A stretch of 64,000 nt of DNA from Notolepis coatsorum (GCA_963971535.1 OZ020588.1:120791505-120855504); one strand, 5' to 3'; positions 12,561 to 23,464 are shown, numbered from the stretch's first letter. Numbers and translations: made by a program. The notes: a model not told the origin generated them from the letters alone.

Positions 12561-13950
12561 TGTTGTGAAGGATCAGATTAAACCGAATATATATATTTAT
12601 TTATGGATATATATTTAATAGTATTTGTATATCGTTTGATATCCCTTGTGTATTCCTTGTACACATACACGGAATATCCCTTTATTCTACTACAGCCCAT
12701 AATAGTTCATTCTCTTATTGGACAAAAGGACCAGGCGCCAAGGACAAGCCCCTGGCGTTCAAGTTCAAAGGTACCGACGAGACATGCCTTTACTAGCCTC
12801 AGCTCCGCGCAGGAATACGGCTACCGAAAGCAGAGCGGCACTACTTGTCCACTGTGCATATAAATATGGCGCAAGAAATGTAGAATTCCTCTTAGTCCTT
12901 TACCCTTCTACCCAACTAAGTAACAAGACGTGAAGCCTCACCCCACGATACCGCGTGCGGTGTAGTACGGCCTGTTTGGCCTTAGAATAGCAGTGAGACC
13001 TCGTGCGAATTAATAGCTGAATTGCCAGAGTTTGGCACCGTATTTCTATTAAGTAATAATAGTCTATTATGTATGGTGCATCGTTCGGTTAGAGTTTTAA
13101 AGTGAGCAGCACCCCCATCGTTTCCTCGCGTTATCTAGAGTCTTAACCAGGTTGGGCAGACCACGCGTGGTGCTTTCATCCGAGGAGTTCTGGGCGAGGA
13201 CGAGTGGACCTGCACATTGGATTACCTACCCCGACGACTGCTGAGCCCTATACGGCATGGAATATCTATTTGCTTTGGTGCTTTGATTTGTGGAGCGGAT
13301 AATCGCCAACACCGGTGAGTGTTGGATTTACCCCGAGAGGAGCCAAGGTGAGACGGCGCTCAGACCAGACTGAGGTCGCCTCGCTTCTTCTTCGTTGTGG
13401 ACCTAAAGCTACAGCTACAGCTATCGTCTACAAGAGAGCCCAAGTGTATTCATCTGCGGATCAAGGTTCTACGGGCACTGTGTTCTGTACCTGGACTCTC
13501 CCTAGAAATCGTTGACCAGACGGGATACAGCCGACGGCTCTCCTACCCCCCCTACTGGCTTACAACCGGCGGGACCCCTTCAGTATATTATCCAGCTATA
13601 ATCATTAAGTGACCATTGCTATAATCCCCTAAGAGCCAGGTTGTATACTTGCTTCCTGTGTAACCAGAGATTGGACATTCAGTGTTGATTTGCATACGAG
13701 TACTCATTTGCCTTACAAGAGCATTCAATTCAAATCATAAATGTAATAAGTAACTATTATATGTACCTTTTGCTATATATTAAATATTTGACTATTACCT
13801 TTGTGTGGACCTGATTTCATATGTGGGAAAGTGTTCATCATACTTAGATATCGTGTACCGTATGGCCAGTAATTAAAGTACATAAAGCGGTAGTGGTTTA
13901 ATGATACCATACTTATCAATACAGTCAGGGAATTGTACCCCTCAGTTACA
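12561..13950 (+). repeat. BEL-A 3' LTR
   Basis: 1390 bp, same length as the 5' LTR and offset by 7695 bases. It ends CAGTTACA and is followed by the GATAC target duplication at 13951-13955. Confidence 0.95.
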
Positions 13951-13955
13951 GATAC
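13951..13955. repeat. Target-site duplication GATAC, right copy of BEL-A
   Basis: Matches 4861-4865 exactly. Confidence 0.95.
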
Positions 13956-14132
13956 AAATAAATCTAACACTAACTAACTGTCATGCACTTGTCCTAATAA
14001 ACTAACCTACACTGTAGCACTCAACACTTTGATGAACATTGTTACTCAGCTGATAGAGTTGTACCCTTCCTGATGACTTGTTGTACAGAACTTGTAAGTC
14101 GCTTTGGATAAAAGCGTCAGCTAAATGGAAAT
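13956..14132 (+). mobile_element. L2-type LINE 3' tail, 5'-truncated
   Basis: Closely matches the 3' end of the L2 element at about 37490-37670: both contain CTGTCATGCACTTGTCCTAA, the ACTTGTAAGTCGCTTTGGAT phrase and end in an AAATG-type tail. Only the last 175 bases are present, typical of incomplete target-primed reverse transcription. It starts right at the BEL-A target duplication, so BEL-A may have inserted at its edge. Confidence 0.75.
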
Positions 14133-14202
14133 GAAGTTGTTAATATTAATATCATTGAACCTTCGAAATGAAGACCTCTTTGATTTAGACATAATTGACT
14201 TA

Positions 14203-14309
14203 TCATGGAGAATAGAAAGTTGGAAAACAGGCATATGATCTGAGATATCAGTATAAAGAATGCCGGATTTTACAACATGAGGGAATGCATTTGTAAAAAT
14301 ATTATCTAT
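14203..14309 (-). pseudogene. LINE APE-type endonuclease fragment
   Basis: Read on the - strand this encodes about 35 residues including IDNIFTN and TDISDHMPVF. These resemble the C-terminal motifs of the APE-like endonuclease of jockey, CR1 and Rex-type LINEs, with the SDH-x-PVF catalytic His/Asp region. No other part of the element is adjacent. Confidence 0.6.
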
Positions 14310-14525
14310 CTACATCCTGGTGTGACATAATCAACTACGGCAACTTAGGACGCTCAAACCTCAAACCTATTACGCTATCTCTTTCTCTCTCTACGTTGTC
14401 AAACATGTACACTAAAGTTAAGTTATGTTGGAGTTTTATTGTGTGAGTTGTTTGAGGGAAAGAAACCTCCTGTCCTGCTGTAGTTTTAATTTTCACTTTG
14501 TGCCGCTTGATTTGATTGTATAGAG

Positions 14526-15537
14526 CAGGGGTCAGCAACCTTTTTGACATGGAGTGCCTGTATAGTTGTAACTAGTGTGCCTCAACAATATTCCATGCAT
14601 CGTAATAATTTTTTCTCATAATCAGGTATTTTTAATGATAATTTTTACATTATTACATCATTATTGTTATTATTAACAATATTATTATGATGGTTGTATC
14701 AACCCTAAATCTGAGTTGGGGGGAGGGGGGGAATGCAATGCAGACAAACAGCTGCATACAGTGCGACCATTTCACTCACATTTGCCCATTCATTTTTGGA
14801 CACATCACACACCATCTGTGTGTGTACTGAACGTGTGCTGTCATAGCTCCACCTACAGGCCTAATGGAGAACACCAGGAGAACACCAGGATGTGAATGGA
14901 GGGTGAATGTGAGGTAAATAAGTTTTGATTGATCGCAAGACTACACTGTAAAAAAAAATATTATTAGTTACCAGAACTTAAAAATATTGAGTTCAGTTAC
15001 TGTGCATTAAGGTTTTCAGTTTTCAATCCATAATAAGTTAACAGAAAAATAATTACACAACCACATTATTTCAACCTAATAAAACTATGTTTATTGTCAT
15101 TGTTTTAAGAACACAAGTTGACTTGGTAATACTCACATTTTGAGTAAAAAAATTGCTTTTAACATGTGCAATGTTCAATGAAATAGAAAAATAAATAATA
15201 AAATGTGTTGATTAATCCCACTGGTCACAATGGTGACCGTAATAATGTTTTTGTTATAAGGCTCTGCAAATGTTACTGAATGATGTAGCAATGTATTTCC
15301 AGCTAAATTGAAATAATAAACAAATAAAGGGTCTCAATTAAATATGTGGTAGTAAAAAGAACCTGTGGGAGGATTTCAACAAGATAAATGCGACAACAGT
15401 GCAAAATATTGCACTATAATATTTCAAAAAAAATATATATATATATAATTTTTTTTTTTTTAATGCTGCCCCCTGTGCCTATGCAAATGCCCCCGCGTGC
15501 CTATGCAGGCACGCGTGCCTAGGGTTGCCTACCCCTG
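14526..15537. mobile_element. Non-autonomous hAT element with 8-bp target duplication
   Basis: A 1012-bp element bounded by CAGGGGTCAGCAACC on the left and the inverse of CAGGGGTAGGCAACC on the right. The octamer GTATAGAG flanks it exactly (14518-14525 and 15538-15545). CAGGGG termini and an 8-bp duplication define the hAT superfamily. No transposase frame is present, so it would depend on an enzyme from elsewhere. Inside, about 14942-15150 resembles a second repeat also seen near 23475-23660 (ACACTGTAAA start, TTGACTTGG phrase), possibly a nested insertion. Confidence 0.9.
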
Positions 15538-15596
15538 GTATAGAGTGTTTGCACTGACGTCACGATTTGATCAGTAACCCAATAAACAACGGGTGA

Positions 15597-15654
15597 TTGA
15601 ATGAATGAATGAATGAATGAATGAATGAATGAATGAATGAATGAATGAATGAAT
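15597..15654. repeat. (TGAA)n microsatellite
   Basis: About 14 uninterrupted TGAA units. The LINE that follows ends in the complementary TTCA motif at 18371-18388, but nothing else links the two. Confidence 0.95.
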
Positions 15655-16089
15655 TGCGCAATGAATTTTATATTTAAGACCATTTCAATATGTCTCTAAA
15701 CCCAAAAAAAAGTAAGCTGGAAGCTGCTCGAACATAAAGAGAAGGACTTGGTCAGCAGGAAAGTGTGTGATATTGTGACAAACTCAGACTAATAGGTGAT
15801 CAAGGTGAATGTATTCCCAGTGTCAGAAATATTGTGTCTATTACTAGGCTTGCTTAAATTGTGATGATACAAAGGATAATATGAATTATGATTTTTCTTT
15901 GCATCTTTGACAGTGAATAACACCATGCTAAGAATGACCAGACATGAAAAACTGCCACTGATCTCGCTCAGTACCTTCTTGAGATCATGTGTACAAAAAA
16001 TCTAAGGAAATGAATAAAGGGAAGATGATTAAACAGAAGGTTTTGTAGATACAGTACTGAATTCTCCCATCTGGACCAATGCAATTTAA

Positions 16090-17967
16090 AATATTATTAT
16101 AGAATACGACAAAACTGAGGAAAACAAAAACAAACCCCGCGAACTTTGGAAATTACTCAATAATCAACTAGGCTGCAGTAAAAAACTTAAAACCAGATTC
16201 TCAAACATAAACATAAAGACGGACAACACGCTCATCACAGACAAGCTGGATGTAGCCAATTACTTAAACATCTTCTTCACAAACATAGCCACAACACTGG
16301 TAAACAAACTACCCTCCCACTCAGGGCATTATGGGGTAGAACACATAGTAGCATACTACAAAAACCTAGGGGTCCACAAAGATGACTTCAAACTTGAAAT
16401 GGTAACAACCGATGAGGTACTCAAAAAATTGAGCGCCCTCCAACCTAACAAGGCCACTGGCCATGACAACATCCCCTCCAAATTCCTCAGAGACGCAGCA
16501 GCCGCCATCACCCCAGTCATCACACACATAATAAACCTCTCTATAAAACAGGGGCACGTCCCCAAGGACTTCAAAATTGCGAGAGTGACCCCTCTGCACA
16601 AAAAGGGCAGCAAATTAGACCCAGGTAACTACCGCCCTGTTTCTATTCTTACCTCCATCTCGAAAGTCATGGAGAAAATAGTCTACGAACAGGTCGAAAA
16701 GTACCTGGCGGAAAAAAATCTAATCTACGAATTCCAATCTGGCTTCAGAACGTCCCACTCCACTGACACATGCCTCCTCTATTTGAACGACCACATCAAA
16801 CAAGAGGTGGACGCGGGCAAATACTGCGGCATGGTCATGCTGGACCTACAAAAGGCCTTCGACACTGTCAATCCCTCCATTCTAATGGACAAGCTAAAGG
16901 CAATTGGTTTTGATAGCTTATCAGTGAGCTGGATGCAATCCTACCTGGAGGGGAGAGAACAGATGGTAGAGGTAAACGGTACTCTACCCCCCCCCCCCCC
17001 CCTCACAGTGAGCTGTGGTGTTCCACAAGGAAGCATACTAGGACCGGTACTCTTCCTAATCTATGCAAATGACATGTCGTCAGCCTGTGACTGCAACTTG
17101 TTCCTGTTCGCGGACGACTCAGCCCTGCTGGTCTCTGACAAGAACAAATTGCAGGTTGAAAAAACCCTCAGCACGGAACTAGGCAAAATCTGCATATGGC
17201 TCGCTGATAACAAACTATCATTACACATGGGCAAAACAGAGTCCATTTTCTTCGGTTCAAATAACAAACTCAGCAAGACCGACGGCTTCTCAGTTACAGT
17301 GGGTGACAATATTGTCACAAGGAAAGACGAAATTACCTACCTGGGTTCCATCCTAGAGGCAAATCTTTCCTGTGACAAAATGGCATCCAATGTAATAAAA
17401 AAAGTCAACCAACGAACTAGATTCTTGTACCGGATCTCCTCTCTGGTAAACAAGAATACCCTGAAGACTCTGGCAGGAGCACTCATTCAAGGGTACTATG
17501 ACTATGCGTGCACCTCATGGTACCAAAGCACCTCAAAGGCGCTTAAAACAAAATTACAAACATCACAAAACAAACTGGTCAGACTACTACTTGACCTGAA
17601 CCCCAGAACCCACCTCACCCCTGCCCACTTTGCCAACCTAGGATGGCTTAGAGTAGACGACAGAGTACAGCAACTTGCAATGGGCCTGGTCTTCAAGATA
17701 CACTATACGACCGGGGTGCCCATGTACATGTCAAAATACTTCCCAAAGGTCAGTGAATACCACAACCACTACACCAGAGGAAGCTCAACAAATCATGTTA
17801 AACCCAGATTCGGCTCAAACAAGGGACTAAACACGTTTCGCAATTATGCCACAACAATGTGGAACGCCCTACCCAAAGCTGTAAAGGAATGTGAATCCCT
17901 GCCCACATTCAAAACCGCTCTTAAAGAGCACCTACGGGAGGCTGCAATTCGAAACTGGCCACCGTAA
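16090..17967 (+). CDS. LINE ORF2 protein: linker, reverse transcriptase and C-terminal domain
   Basis: A single open frame of about 626 codons, open upstream of its first ATG at 16399, so the true N-terminus (endonuclease) is lost. RT landmarks in order: KATGHDNIPSKFLRD (about 16450), NYRPVSIL (16627), QSGFRTSHST (16738), LDLQKAFDTVN (16842), GVPQGSILGPVLF (17020) and the catalytic FADD (17107). Beyond the RT is a thumb and a C-terminal region ending near MWNALPKAVKE, as in CR1/L2-related and Rex-like clades. A run of 16 C at 16987-17002 encodes a Pro tract just before the PQG motif without breaking frame. The element could only be active if supplied with the missing 5' part, so I treat it as a recent, truncated copy. 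Clade (Rex, Crack or L2-like) is unresolved. Confidence 0.8.
   Translation, partial: NIIIEYDKTEENKNKPRELWKLLNNQLGCSKKLKTRFSNINIKTDNTLITDKLDVANYLNIFFTNIATTLVNKLPSHSGHYGVEHIVAYYKNLGVHKDDFKLEMVTTDEVLKKLSALQPNKATGHDNIPSKFLRDAAAAITPVITHIINLSIKQGHVPKDFKIARVTPLHKKGSKLDPGNYRPVSILTSISKVMEKIVYEQVEKYLAEKNLIYEFQSGFRTSHSTDTCLLYLNDHIKQEVDAGKYCGMVMLDLQKAFDTVNPSILMDKLKAIGFDSLSVSWMQSYLEGREQMVEVNGTLPPPPPLTVSCGVPQGSILGPVLFLIYANDMSSACDCNLFLFADDSALLVSDKNKLQVEKTLSTELGKICIWLADNKLSLHMGKTESIFFGSNNKLSKTDGFSVTVGDNIVTRKDEITYLGSILEANLSCDKMASNVIKKVNQRTRFLYRISSLVNKNTLKTLAGALIQGYYDYACTSWYQSTSKALKTKLQTSQNKLVRLLLDLNPRTHLTPAHFANLGWLRVDDRVQQLAMGLVFKIHYTTGVPMYMSKYFPKVSEYHNHYTRGSSTNHVKPRFGSNKGLNTFRNYATTMWNALPKAVKECESLPTFKTALKEHLREAAIRNWPP
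16987..17002 (+). repeat. Poly-C run inside the LINE RT frame
   Basis: Sixteen C encode five Pro. This is prone to replication slippage and sequencing length errors, yet the frame is kept on both sides. Confidence 0.9.
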
Positions 17968-18584
17968 ATGCCCAAAACCCCCACCACCTCCTAATAGACA
18001 GTCTCATCCCCACCGAATGTATATATTCCCTCCCCGCCGTATGTATATTTCCCTCCCACCCACCCACCCCCTCCTAATGTACAGTCCCCTCCCCATCATA
18101 TGTATATACTCTGTCAGGATCTAGGGGTAACAGTACTGTATATTTGAATACCGCTTATGTCACAAATGTATCAGTACTAAATACCTATATGTCCCTATGC
18201 CATAAATGTCATGTATGTTGTGTATGTCATAAATGTCTATATGAAATGAAAATGGGGGACCCTGATGGAAACAAGACAAACGTCTTTCTCAGGTCTGCAT
18301 CCCATTAACAATTGTATGTATTGAGCCGTACTGTATTGTACCCATTCTGCAATCTGTTAAATAAAGTTTTCATTCATTCATTCATTCAATATAAATTACC
18401 TTATAGCCAATTCGCACATTTATGGATTGTGCCAAATCTTATATTTCAAATGCCCGAGTTCAAATTGGGTTTTAGTATCACCAGGCGTGCATAAGATAAT
18501 GAAATATACTGTATGTACAGTAGCTTTTTTTTTTGTGCCAGGGTGCAACCATTTTGAATTGAATTTCAAATATAATTGTTGCTA

Positions 18585-19014
18585 CAGTAGAAGCCCTCCA
18601 GACTCACGTCCCCACTGCCACTCTTCTACCACTTCTATGTCACTTTAGAACTAGCACTCAGGTGTTAATTTTCGGGGGCTGGTACTTAACTTAAGTGCTT
18701 CCCCAGGGAGGGGGTCGGGGGCTACTGCCCTCAGACCCCCAAGATAATTTTTATATGGGCAGTCTGACTTGGCGTACTGACCATATATTAGTGTTGCAAT
18801 GCATGATAAATAAACAGTGAAAAAATCTAAGAAATCGGATGGGGCTGGGACATTTGGGACGAATAAAAATGTAAGATGAAAATCTCCCCAGCCGGTGGGT
18901 GAGCAGTGGAGGTGTGAAATCTGGCCCGGTCCAGAACAATAGGAGTCACAGAATCAGAGTGGTGGAGTAGTGGCAGAGTAGCAGTAAATGCCTGACTTCT
19001 AAGGGCTTCTACGG
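18585..19014. mobile_element. pogo/Tigger-like MITE with TA target
   Basis: 430 bp between TA dinucleotides at 18583-18584 and 19015-19016. The left end reads CAGTAGAAGCCCTCCAGACT and the inverse of the right end reads CCGTAGAAGCCCTTAGAAGT. The similarity continues imperfectly for about 60 bases through a CTGCCACT-type phrase. A CAGTAGA start with TA duplication fits Tc1/mariner, pogo branch. No transposase is encoded. Confidence 0.65.
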
Positions 19015-19020
19015 TACATG

Positions 19021-19535
19021 CTAAAAATAGGGAAGAGAAACTAACTGCGCTTCAATATATACCAATACCGTTAAGTTTTGTGGTTTATTATCCCGAGTAA
19101 TAAGAGATATAAAAAAAATCATAAAGAAGTAATTTGCTTGAAACCCCATAGAGGCTTTTGGGAAGTGTCGTTTGGAAAAATTCCAACGCTCATCGAAAGC
19201 TCTCTGTGCCCTCTACAAAATGGCAGCAAAAATACTATAATTCCCAACGTTAAAATTTTTCAAAATGGTCGACTTTCGCGAACTATACAACACCAAAACT
19301 AAAACGATCTAATAGCACTTTAACCTATTGGTAAACTAACATATTGATGATAATATATATTATAACTGCTGTTGTGACATGGTTATGATGTTTATACTTG
19401 AATACGTTTGAAAAATAAAACACTACTTTTGTCAAACAGTCAGAGAGATTGATTTATGACGTGATGTCATTTGCGGTCCGCCGATGGACCGCACGGGTGG
19501 AAGAGGTTATGAAGCATTTATATAGACATTTTAAG
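19021..19535. other. No feature recognised
   Basis: AT-rich sequence without a supported gene or repeat. Confidence 0.4.
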
Positions 19536-19665
19536 ATAAATGAATATACTGTGATATATACCGTTACCGTCTATGCTTCAAATTATACCGTGATATACAT
19601 TTTAGACCATACCGTCCAGCCCTACTGGTATCGTTATCGAAGTTAAAATTCTGGTATCGTGACAA
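19536..19665 (-). mobile_element. hAT-like terminal sequences
   Basis: Read on the - strand, one end starts AGTAGGGCTGGACGGTATGG and is followed by repeated GGTATA phrases. Next to it is a TGTCACGATACCAG phrase, another common fish hAT-type end. Limits and target duplication are not resolved. Confidence 0.35.
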
Positions 19666-19669
19666 CACT

Positions 19670-21175
19670 ACGCTAGGCAGACACATAAAGGCTGATGCAT
19701 GGCGAGCGGCAGGGAGGTTGCAGGTGGGTCAGCCGTCAGTCCTACCAGTCTGCAGGAGCCCCCACAGCAAATGAAATGTTAATCCTGACAATGGTGTATT
19801 TGGTGACACCTGTGGTAACCAGTGGAAAAAGGTTTAACCATCTACAACAGAAAAATGCAGGCCTCAAGCATTCCCTGTGCATGTGTTGTAATTAGTCCCA
19901 GGGTGACAGTTATTATGCAGAGACTTGATCCAACATGAATCAAACAGGCAATGCTGAGGCACCATATGTTATGCTGTGGATGGTTAAACCTTTGGCCTGC
20001 ATGTTATAGTGTGGAAATCTTTTCGGAAGATTATTATTATATATTCTTTTATTAGGTTATACTGGATTTTTAAACTCTGCTTCACTGAAATAGTCGCAGG
20101 TTGGAACCAGTTCTTCATTGATTTCGTTGTCTACTTAGCTATCTGAGTCTGCCTTTGTATGTACTTGATAGTAAAGGTTCTAGGGGCAGTTCTGGAGTTG
20201 AGGTTGACATGGCCATAGGTATCGACAGGCGTTTTCTCATTTGGTTGCGGACCGTCCACGAGTTAACTCGTGTTTCGATTCCACCCGTTGAGGACCACGC
20301 AAGTTGTTATTGTTTTATTCCATATTTATAACGCTATTAACGTCCGCGATCGACTTGCAGGACCTACCCACATATTTGATTTTCGAAACATGCAATACCG
20401 GCCAGATCTGCTTAGGGGCGCCATCGCTCCACTGCAGTATCATTGAGGGCGATTGAAAAAAATATTCTTTTCACTGTCTGTGGGCGTTTCAAATGAGCCT
20501 CGGTTCCAAACGAAGACCCTCCATCTTTGATTCCGTTACCGAACGCATATTTCAGCCTGGAATAATGGGATTTATGATTAGCCAATGGACATATCGATCT
20601 ACCAGATTCCGATGACTAATGACGAAATGCTGTCGGCGATCACATGGCCTGACAGTAGGATACTATTCCCCCAAATTACAGCTGGATTGGACATTGTTTT
20701 AAAACGTAACGTGATCGATCAGTGAAAATGGCTACTTGAACACACACTGTATTGCTAATCAATAATACTGATCGGCGTCCCCTGCCGCCCCCATTTCATC
20801 CATAGATGCTCTGTAATAGTCCGGATGCTACGCAGTTTGTTTTATTTCATTCGTATATATACAGCAGAAATGGCGTTTGATATAACGTGACTAGCCTTTA
20901 GCCTATTATCTAGCTCCCCAGAAAAAAACGAGGCGAAAACTGCGATAAACCTTATATTCATGGCGCTATAAAATGACAACCAACCGATGGATTTTTTTTT
21001 CTTTAAGCCATTATGAAGGCACGGTTTATGCACAATGAGAATGGACATATAGCAATACTATAAATTATATATATATAGCTGTTAGAAAGTACATCGGTTT
21101 GTAAACAAACCTCTGTCCTCTGGCCTATAAATCGGCGCTACATGCTGGTCGTCAATGTGTTAAAGTGTTCACTTA
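19670..21175. other. No feature recognised
   Basis: No open frame with a recognisable product. A perfect 14-bp palindrome ACGAGTTAACTCGT sits at 20258-20271. Confidence 0.4.
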
Positions 21176-21179
21176 TTAA

Positions 21180-22114
21180 CCCTTTATCTGCCAGGGATTA
21201 TTCTGATCTTAATCCCCTCTCTGCCACCACTATAAGTCTATGGAGATGTTCCCCTTCTTTGCAGGGCTATATCTTTTTTAATTGTATTGCTAAATTGACA
21301 TTACTATGGCCCATTCAACGTCAAGTGTCTATCGTTTAGGATGTAGCAACGTTCTACTTTTTCATTCACATATTCATACTAAAATACGGTCTAAAGTATA
21401 AATATGTTTTTATCGTTTTCTGCAGCATTCTGCAGAACGCGAGTTATAGCTATAAATACATATATTACATCATCAAATGTAGTTTGATACCGATTGACGT
21501 CATATTAAAACTTTGAATTGTACAAGGTCCTAAACGTCATGCCTCATCATCTGCTGGTGACCGGAGGGGGGGGGGGGGGGGGGGGGGTTATAAGTCCGTG
21601 GCCGAGGTTAAATCATTTATTTAGTATGGGCGATACATAGATCACAGCAGTTTATACGTTTGATAATAATCAAACACGCTGAAACTTACCGCATCTTCCT
21701 CTGACCGTTGGGTGGTCAGCGTGGATCAGAAAGTTCTCGATTATGGGATGTTGATATATGCGATCCATTTCCAGGTTGTATAATAGTATATACGTCCAAA
21801 TCATGTTGTTTATCGAGTTATTGGCAACTGATCGCTGTCCAGTGTGTCGAGCTAGAGTCCCGCTAACGATAGCGAGTGCCCGGACCGAATATGGATGAGC
21901 ACCACTTCCGGCGCGTCACTTCCTGTTTGGGCAATCTGCCGATCGGCCACCAGATGGCGCTCTTGAACCGTTGGAGAGTTGAGAGGAGATCAACAGGAGA
22001 TCCCAAGCCATCACAGATTTTTTTAATATTTATCTCAAAGACGCCTTACGGCGTCATTGGCAGATTACGCATGGCGGAGAATGACGTGGAAACTCGTCCT
22101 TGGCGGATAAAGGG
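21180..22114. mobile_element. piggyBac-like MITE flanked by TTAA
   Basis: 935 bp bounded by TTAA at 21176-21179 and 22115-22118. The left terminus CCCTTTATCTGCCAGGGA and the inverse of the right terminus CCCTTTATCCGCCAAGGA match at 16 of 18 positions. A TTAA target and CCC-starting inverted termini are diagnostic of piggyBac. There is no transposase frame. A run of 22 G lies inside at 21566-21587. Confidence 0.85.
21566..21587. repeat. (G)22 homopolymer
   Basis: 22 consecutive G inside the piggyBac-like MITE. It could form G-quadruplex DNA and its length may be unreliable in assembly. Confidence 0.9.
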
Positions 22115-22149
22115 TTAACTTATTTACGTCCAGGTGGCTGAATCCCTCA

Positions 22150-22380
22150 CTCCATCCATCCATTCTTTAAAACGATAAATTAACTGCATTTATATAGCGT
22201 TTTATCCAAAGCACTTTAATACTTGTGCCTTACATTCACCCATTCACACAGGCAACTGCTCATCGGGAGAAGTTATGGGTTGTGTCTTGCTCAAGGACAC
22301 TTCGACACGCTGCCAGGAGGAGCCGAAATAGAACCGGGAACCTTCAGATTGGCAGATGACCGCTCTACCTCCTGAGCCAC
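22150..22380 (-). mobile_element. tRNA-derived SINE
   Basis: On the - strand the head reads GTGGCTCAGGAGGTAGAGCGG (A-box-like) and later GAAGGTTCCCGGTTC (B-box-like). It is followed by a body with GTCGAAGTGTCCTTGAGCAA and a tail region with the phrase ATATAAATGCA. This is the arrangement of tRNA-derived SINEs common in fish. The B box is imperfect. Confidence 0.6.
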
Positions 22381-22590
22381 TCTCATCCCCCCTTAGAGTA
22401 AGGGTTTAGGAGCCGAAATAGAACCGGGAACCTTCAGATTGGCAGATGACCGCTCTACCTCCTGAGCCACTCTCATCCCCCCTTAGAGTAAGGGTTTAGG
22501 AGCCGAAATAGAACCGGGAACCTTCAGATTGGCAGATGGCCGCTCTACCTCCTGAGCCACTGTCGTCCCCCCTTAGAGTAAGGGTTTAGT
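22321..22590. repeat. Three 90-bp tandem copies of the SINE head
   Basis: Units start at 22321, 22411 and 22501, each with AGCCGAAATAGAACCGGGAA, the tRNA-like head and a CCCCCCTTAGAGTAAGGGTT spacer. Units 1 and 2 look identical; unit 3 differs at a few positions. Each unit carries its own A- and B-box-like sequences. Confidence 0.95.
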
Positions 22591-22988
22591 GTGTCAGTTT
22601 AAGGTGTGACAGCGCATGAGGAGAGAGAAAGCGCTTGTCGTAAAGGATTAGTGTCTAATTGAATTCTACTGAAGCTCATGTGTGTATGTGTGTATAGATA
22701 TCCTTGTGAGGTCTTAATACCATGATACTTTAATACTGGTGGCTCATGGGAAATACAGGGACTCGATAACAGGTTCAATTGAACAGGTATGTCATCTGGG
22801 CTGACACAACTGAGAACCTTGGAAAGACAGAATAGACTATTTTGGATGACGGATCAGAGAGAAACAGAGTGAGAGGGAAAGAGAGATAGTGAGAGAGATG
22901 GATGGAGCTGGGAGAGAGAAAACGAGACACATACAGACAGACAGGAAGGAAGTCGGGAGTGAGAGAGAATGTTGGATAAAAGAGAAAC
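22591..22988. other. No gene; purine-rich lead-in to minisatellite
   Basis: The right half becomes GA-rich. No other feature seen. Confidence 0.4.
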
Positions 22989-23464
22989 TGCTAATTAAGT
23001 CAGAGAGAGTTGTGGAAGGGAGAGCAAGAGAGTGAGTAATGGGGATAGAGTTGTGGAAGGGAGAGATAGTGATTAGGGGGGATAGAGAGTTGTGGAAGGG
23101 AGAGAGCGAGTAGGGGGGATAGAGAGAGTTGTGGAAGGGAGAGAGCGAGTAGGGGGGATAGAGAGAGTTGTGGAAGGGAGAGAGCGAGTAGGGGGGATAG
23201 AGAGAGTTGTGGAAGGGAGAGAGCAAGTAGGGGGGATAGAGAGTTGTGGAAGGGAGAGAGTGAGTAGGGTGGATAGAGAGAGTTGTGGAAGGGAGAGAGC
23301 GAGTAGGGGGGATAGAGAGAGTTGTGGAAGGGAGAAAGCAAGTAGGAGGGCTAGAGAGTTGTGGAAGGGAGAGAGTGAGTAGGGGCCGAGAGTTGTGGAA
23401 GGGAGAGAGTAGGGGGGATATAGATAGTTGTGGAAGGGAGAGAGAGCGAGTAGTGGGGTAGAGA
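22989..23464. repeat. Purine minisatellite, block 1
   Basis: About 12 units of roughly 39 bp built on GTTGTGGAAGGGAGAGAGCG, AGTAGGGGGGATAGAGAGA and variants. Nearly all purine on the + strand. Open frames in it (SLPQLSL-type and REVEG-type repeats) are products of the repeat. Confidence 0.95.

Larger units (their letters stand above)
4866..13950 (+). mobile_element. BEL/Pao LTR retrotransposon, copy A
   Basis: A 9085-bp element with two 1390-bp LTRs (TG...CA), a 5-bp target duplication, a tRNA-Tyr-type primer site two bases after the 5' LTR, a single gag-pol frame and a purine-rich tract before the 3' LTR. The domain order is Gag, Cys-rich zinc fingers, aspartic protease, RT, RNase H, integrase, as expected for BEL/Pao. 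Comparing the LTRs line by line I find six substitutions and no indels, which implies recent insertion. A second copy of the family lies at 51905-61386 on the other strand. Confidence 0.95.
16087..18390 (+). mobile_element. LINE with nearly intact RT, 5'-truncated
   Basis: The coding part runs to 17967. It is followed by a 3' UTR with an AATAAA at about 18359 and a terminal (CATT)n tail at 18371-18388. The 5' end and endonuclease are missing. I could not find a target duplication. Confidence 0.85.

Noticed and set aside
15597..15654. (TGAA)n as the 3' tail of a minus-strand LINE
   Set aside because: The sequence beyond it does not match the inverse of the LINE 3' UTR at 17968-18390.
22321..22590. 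Three identical spaced units as a CRISPR-like array
   Set aside because: Units are contiguous 90-bp tandem copies with no variable spacers, in a eukaryotic repeat setting.
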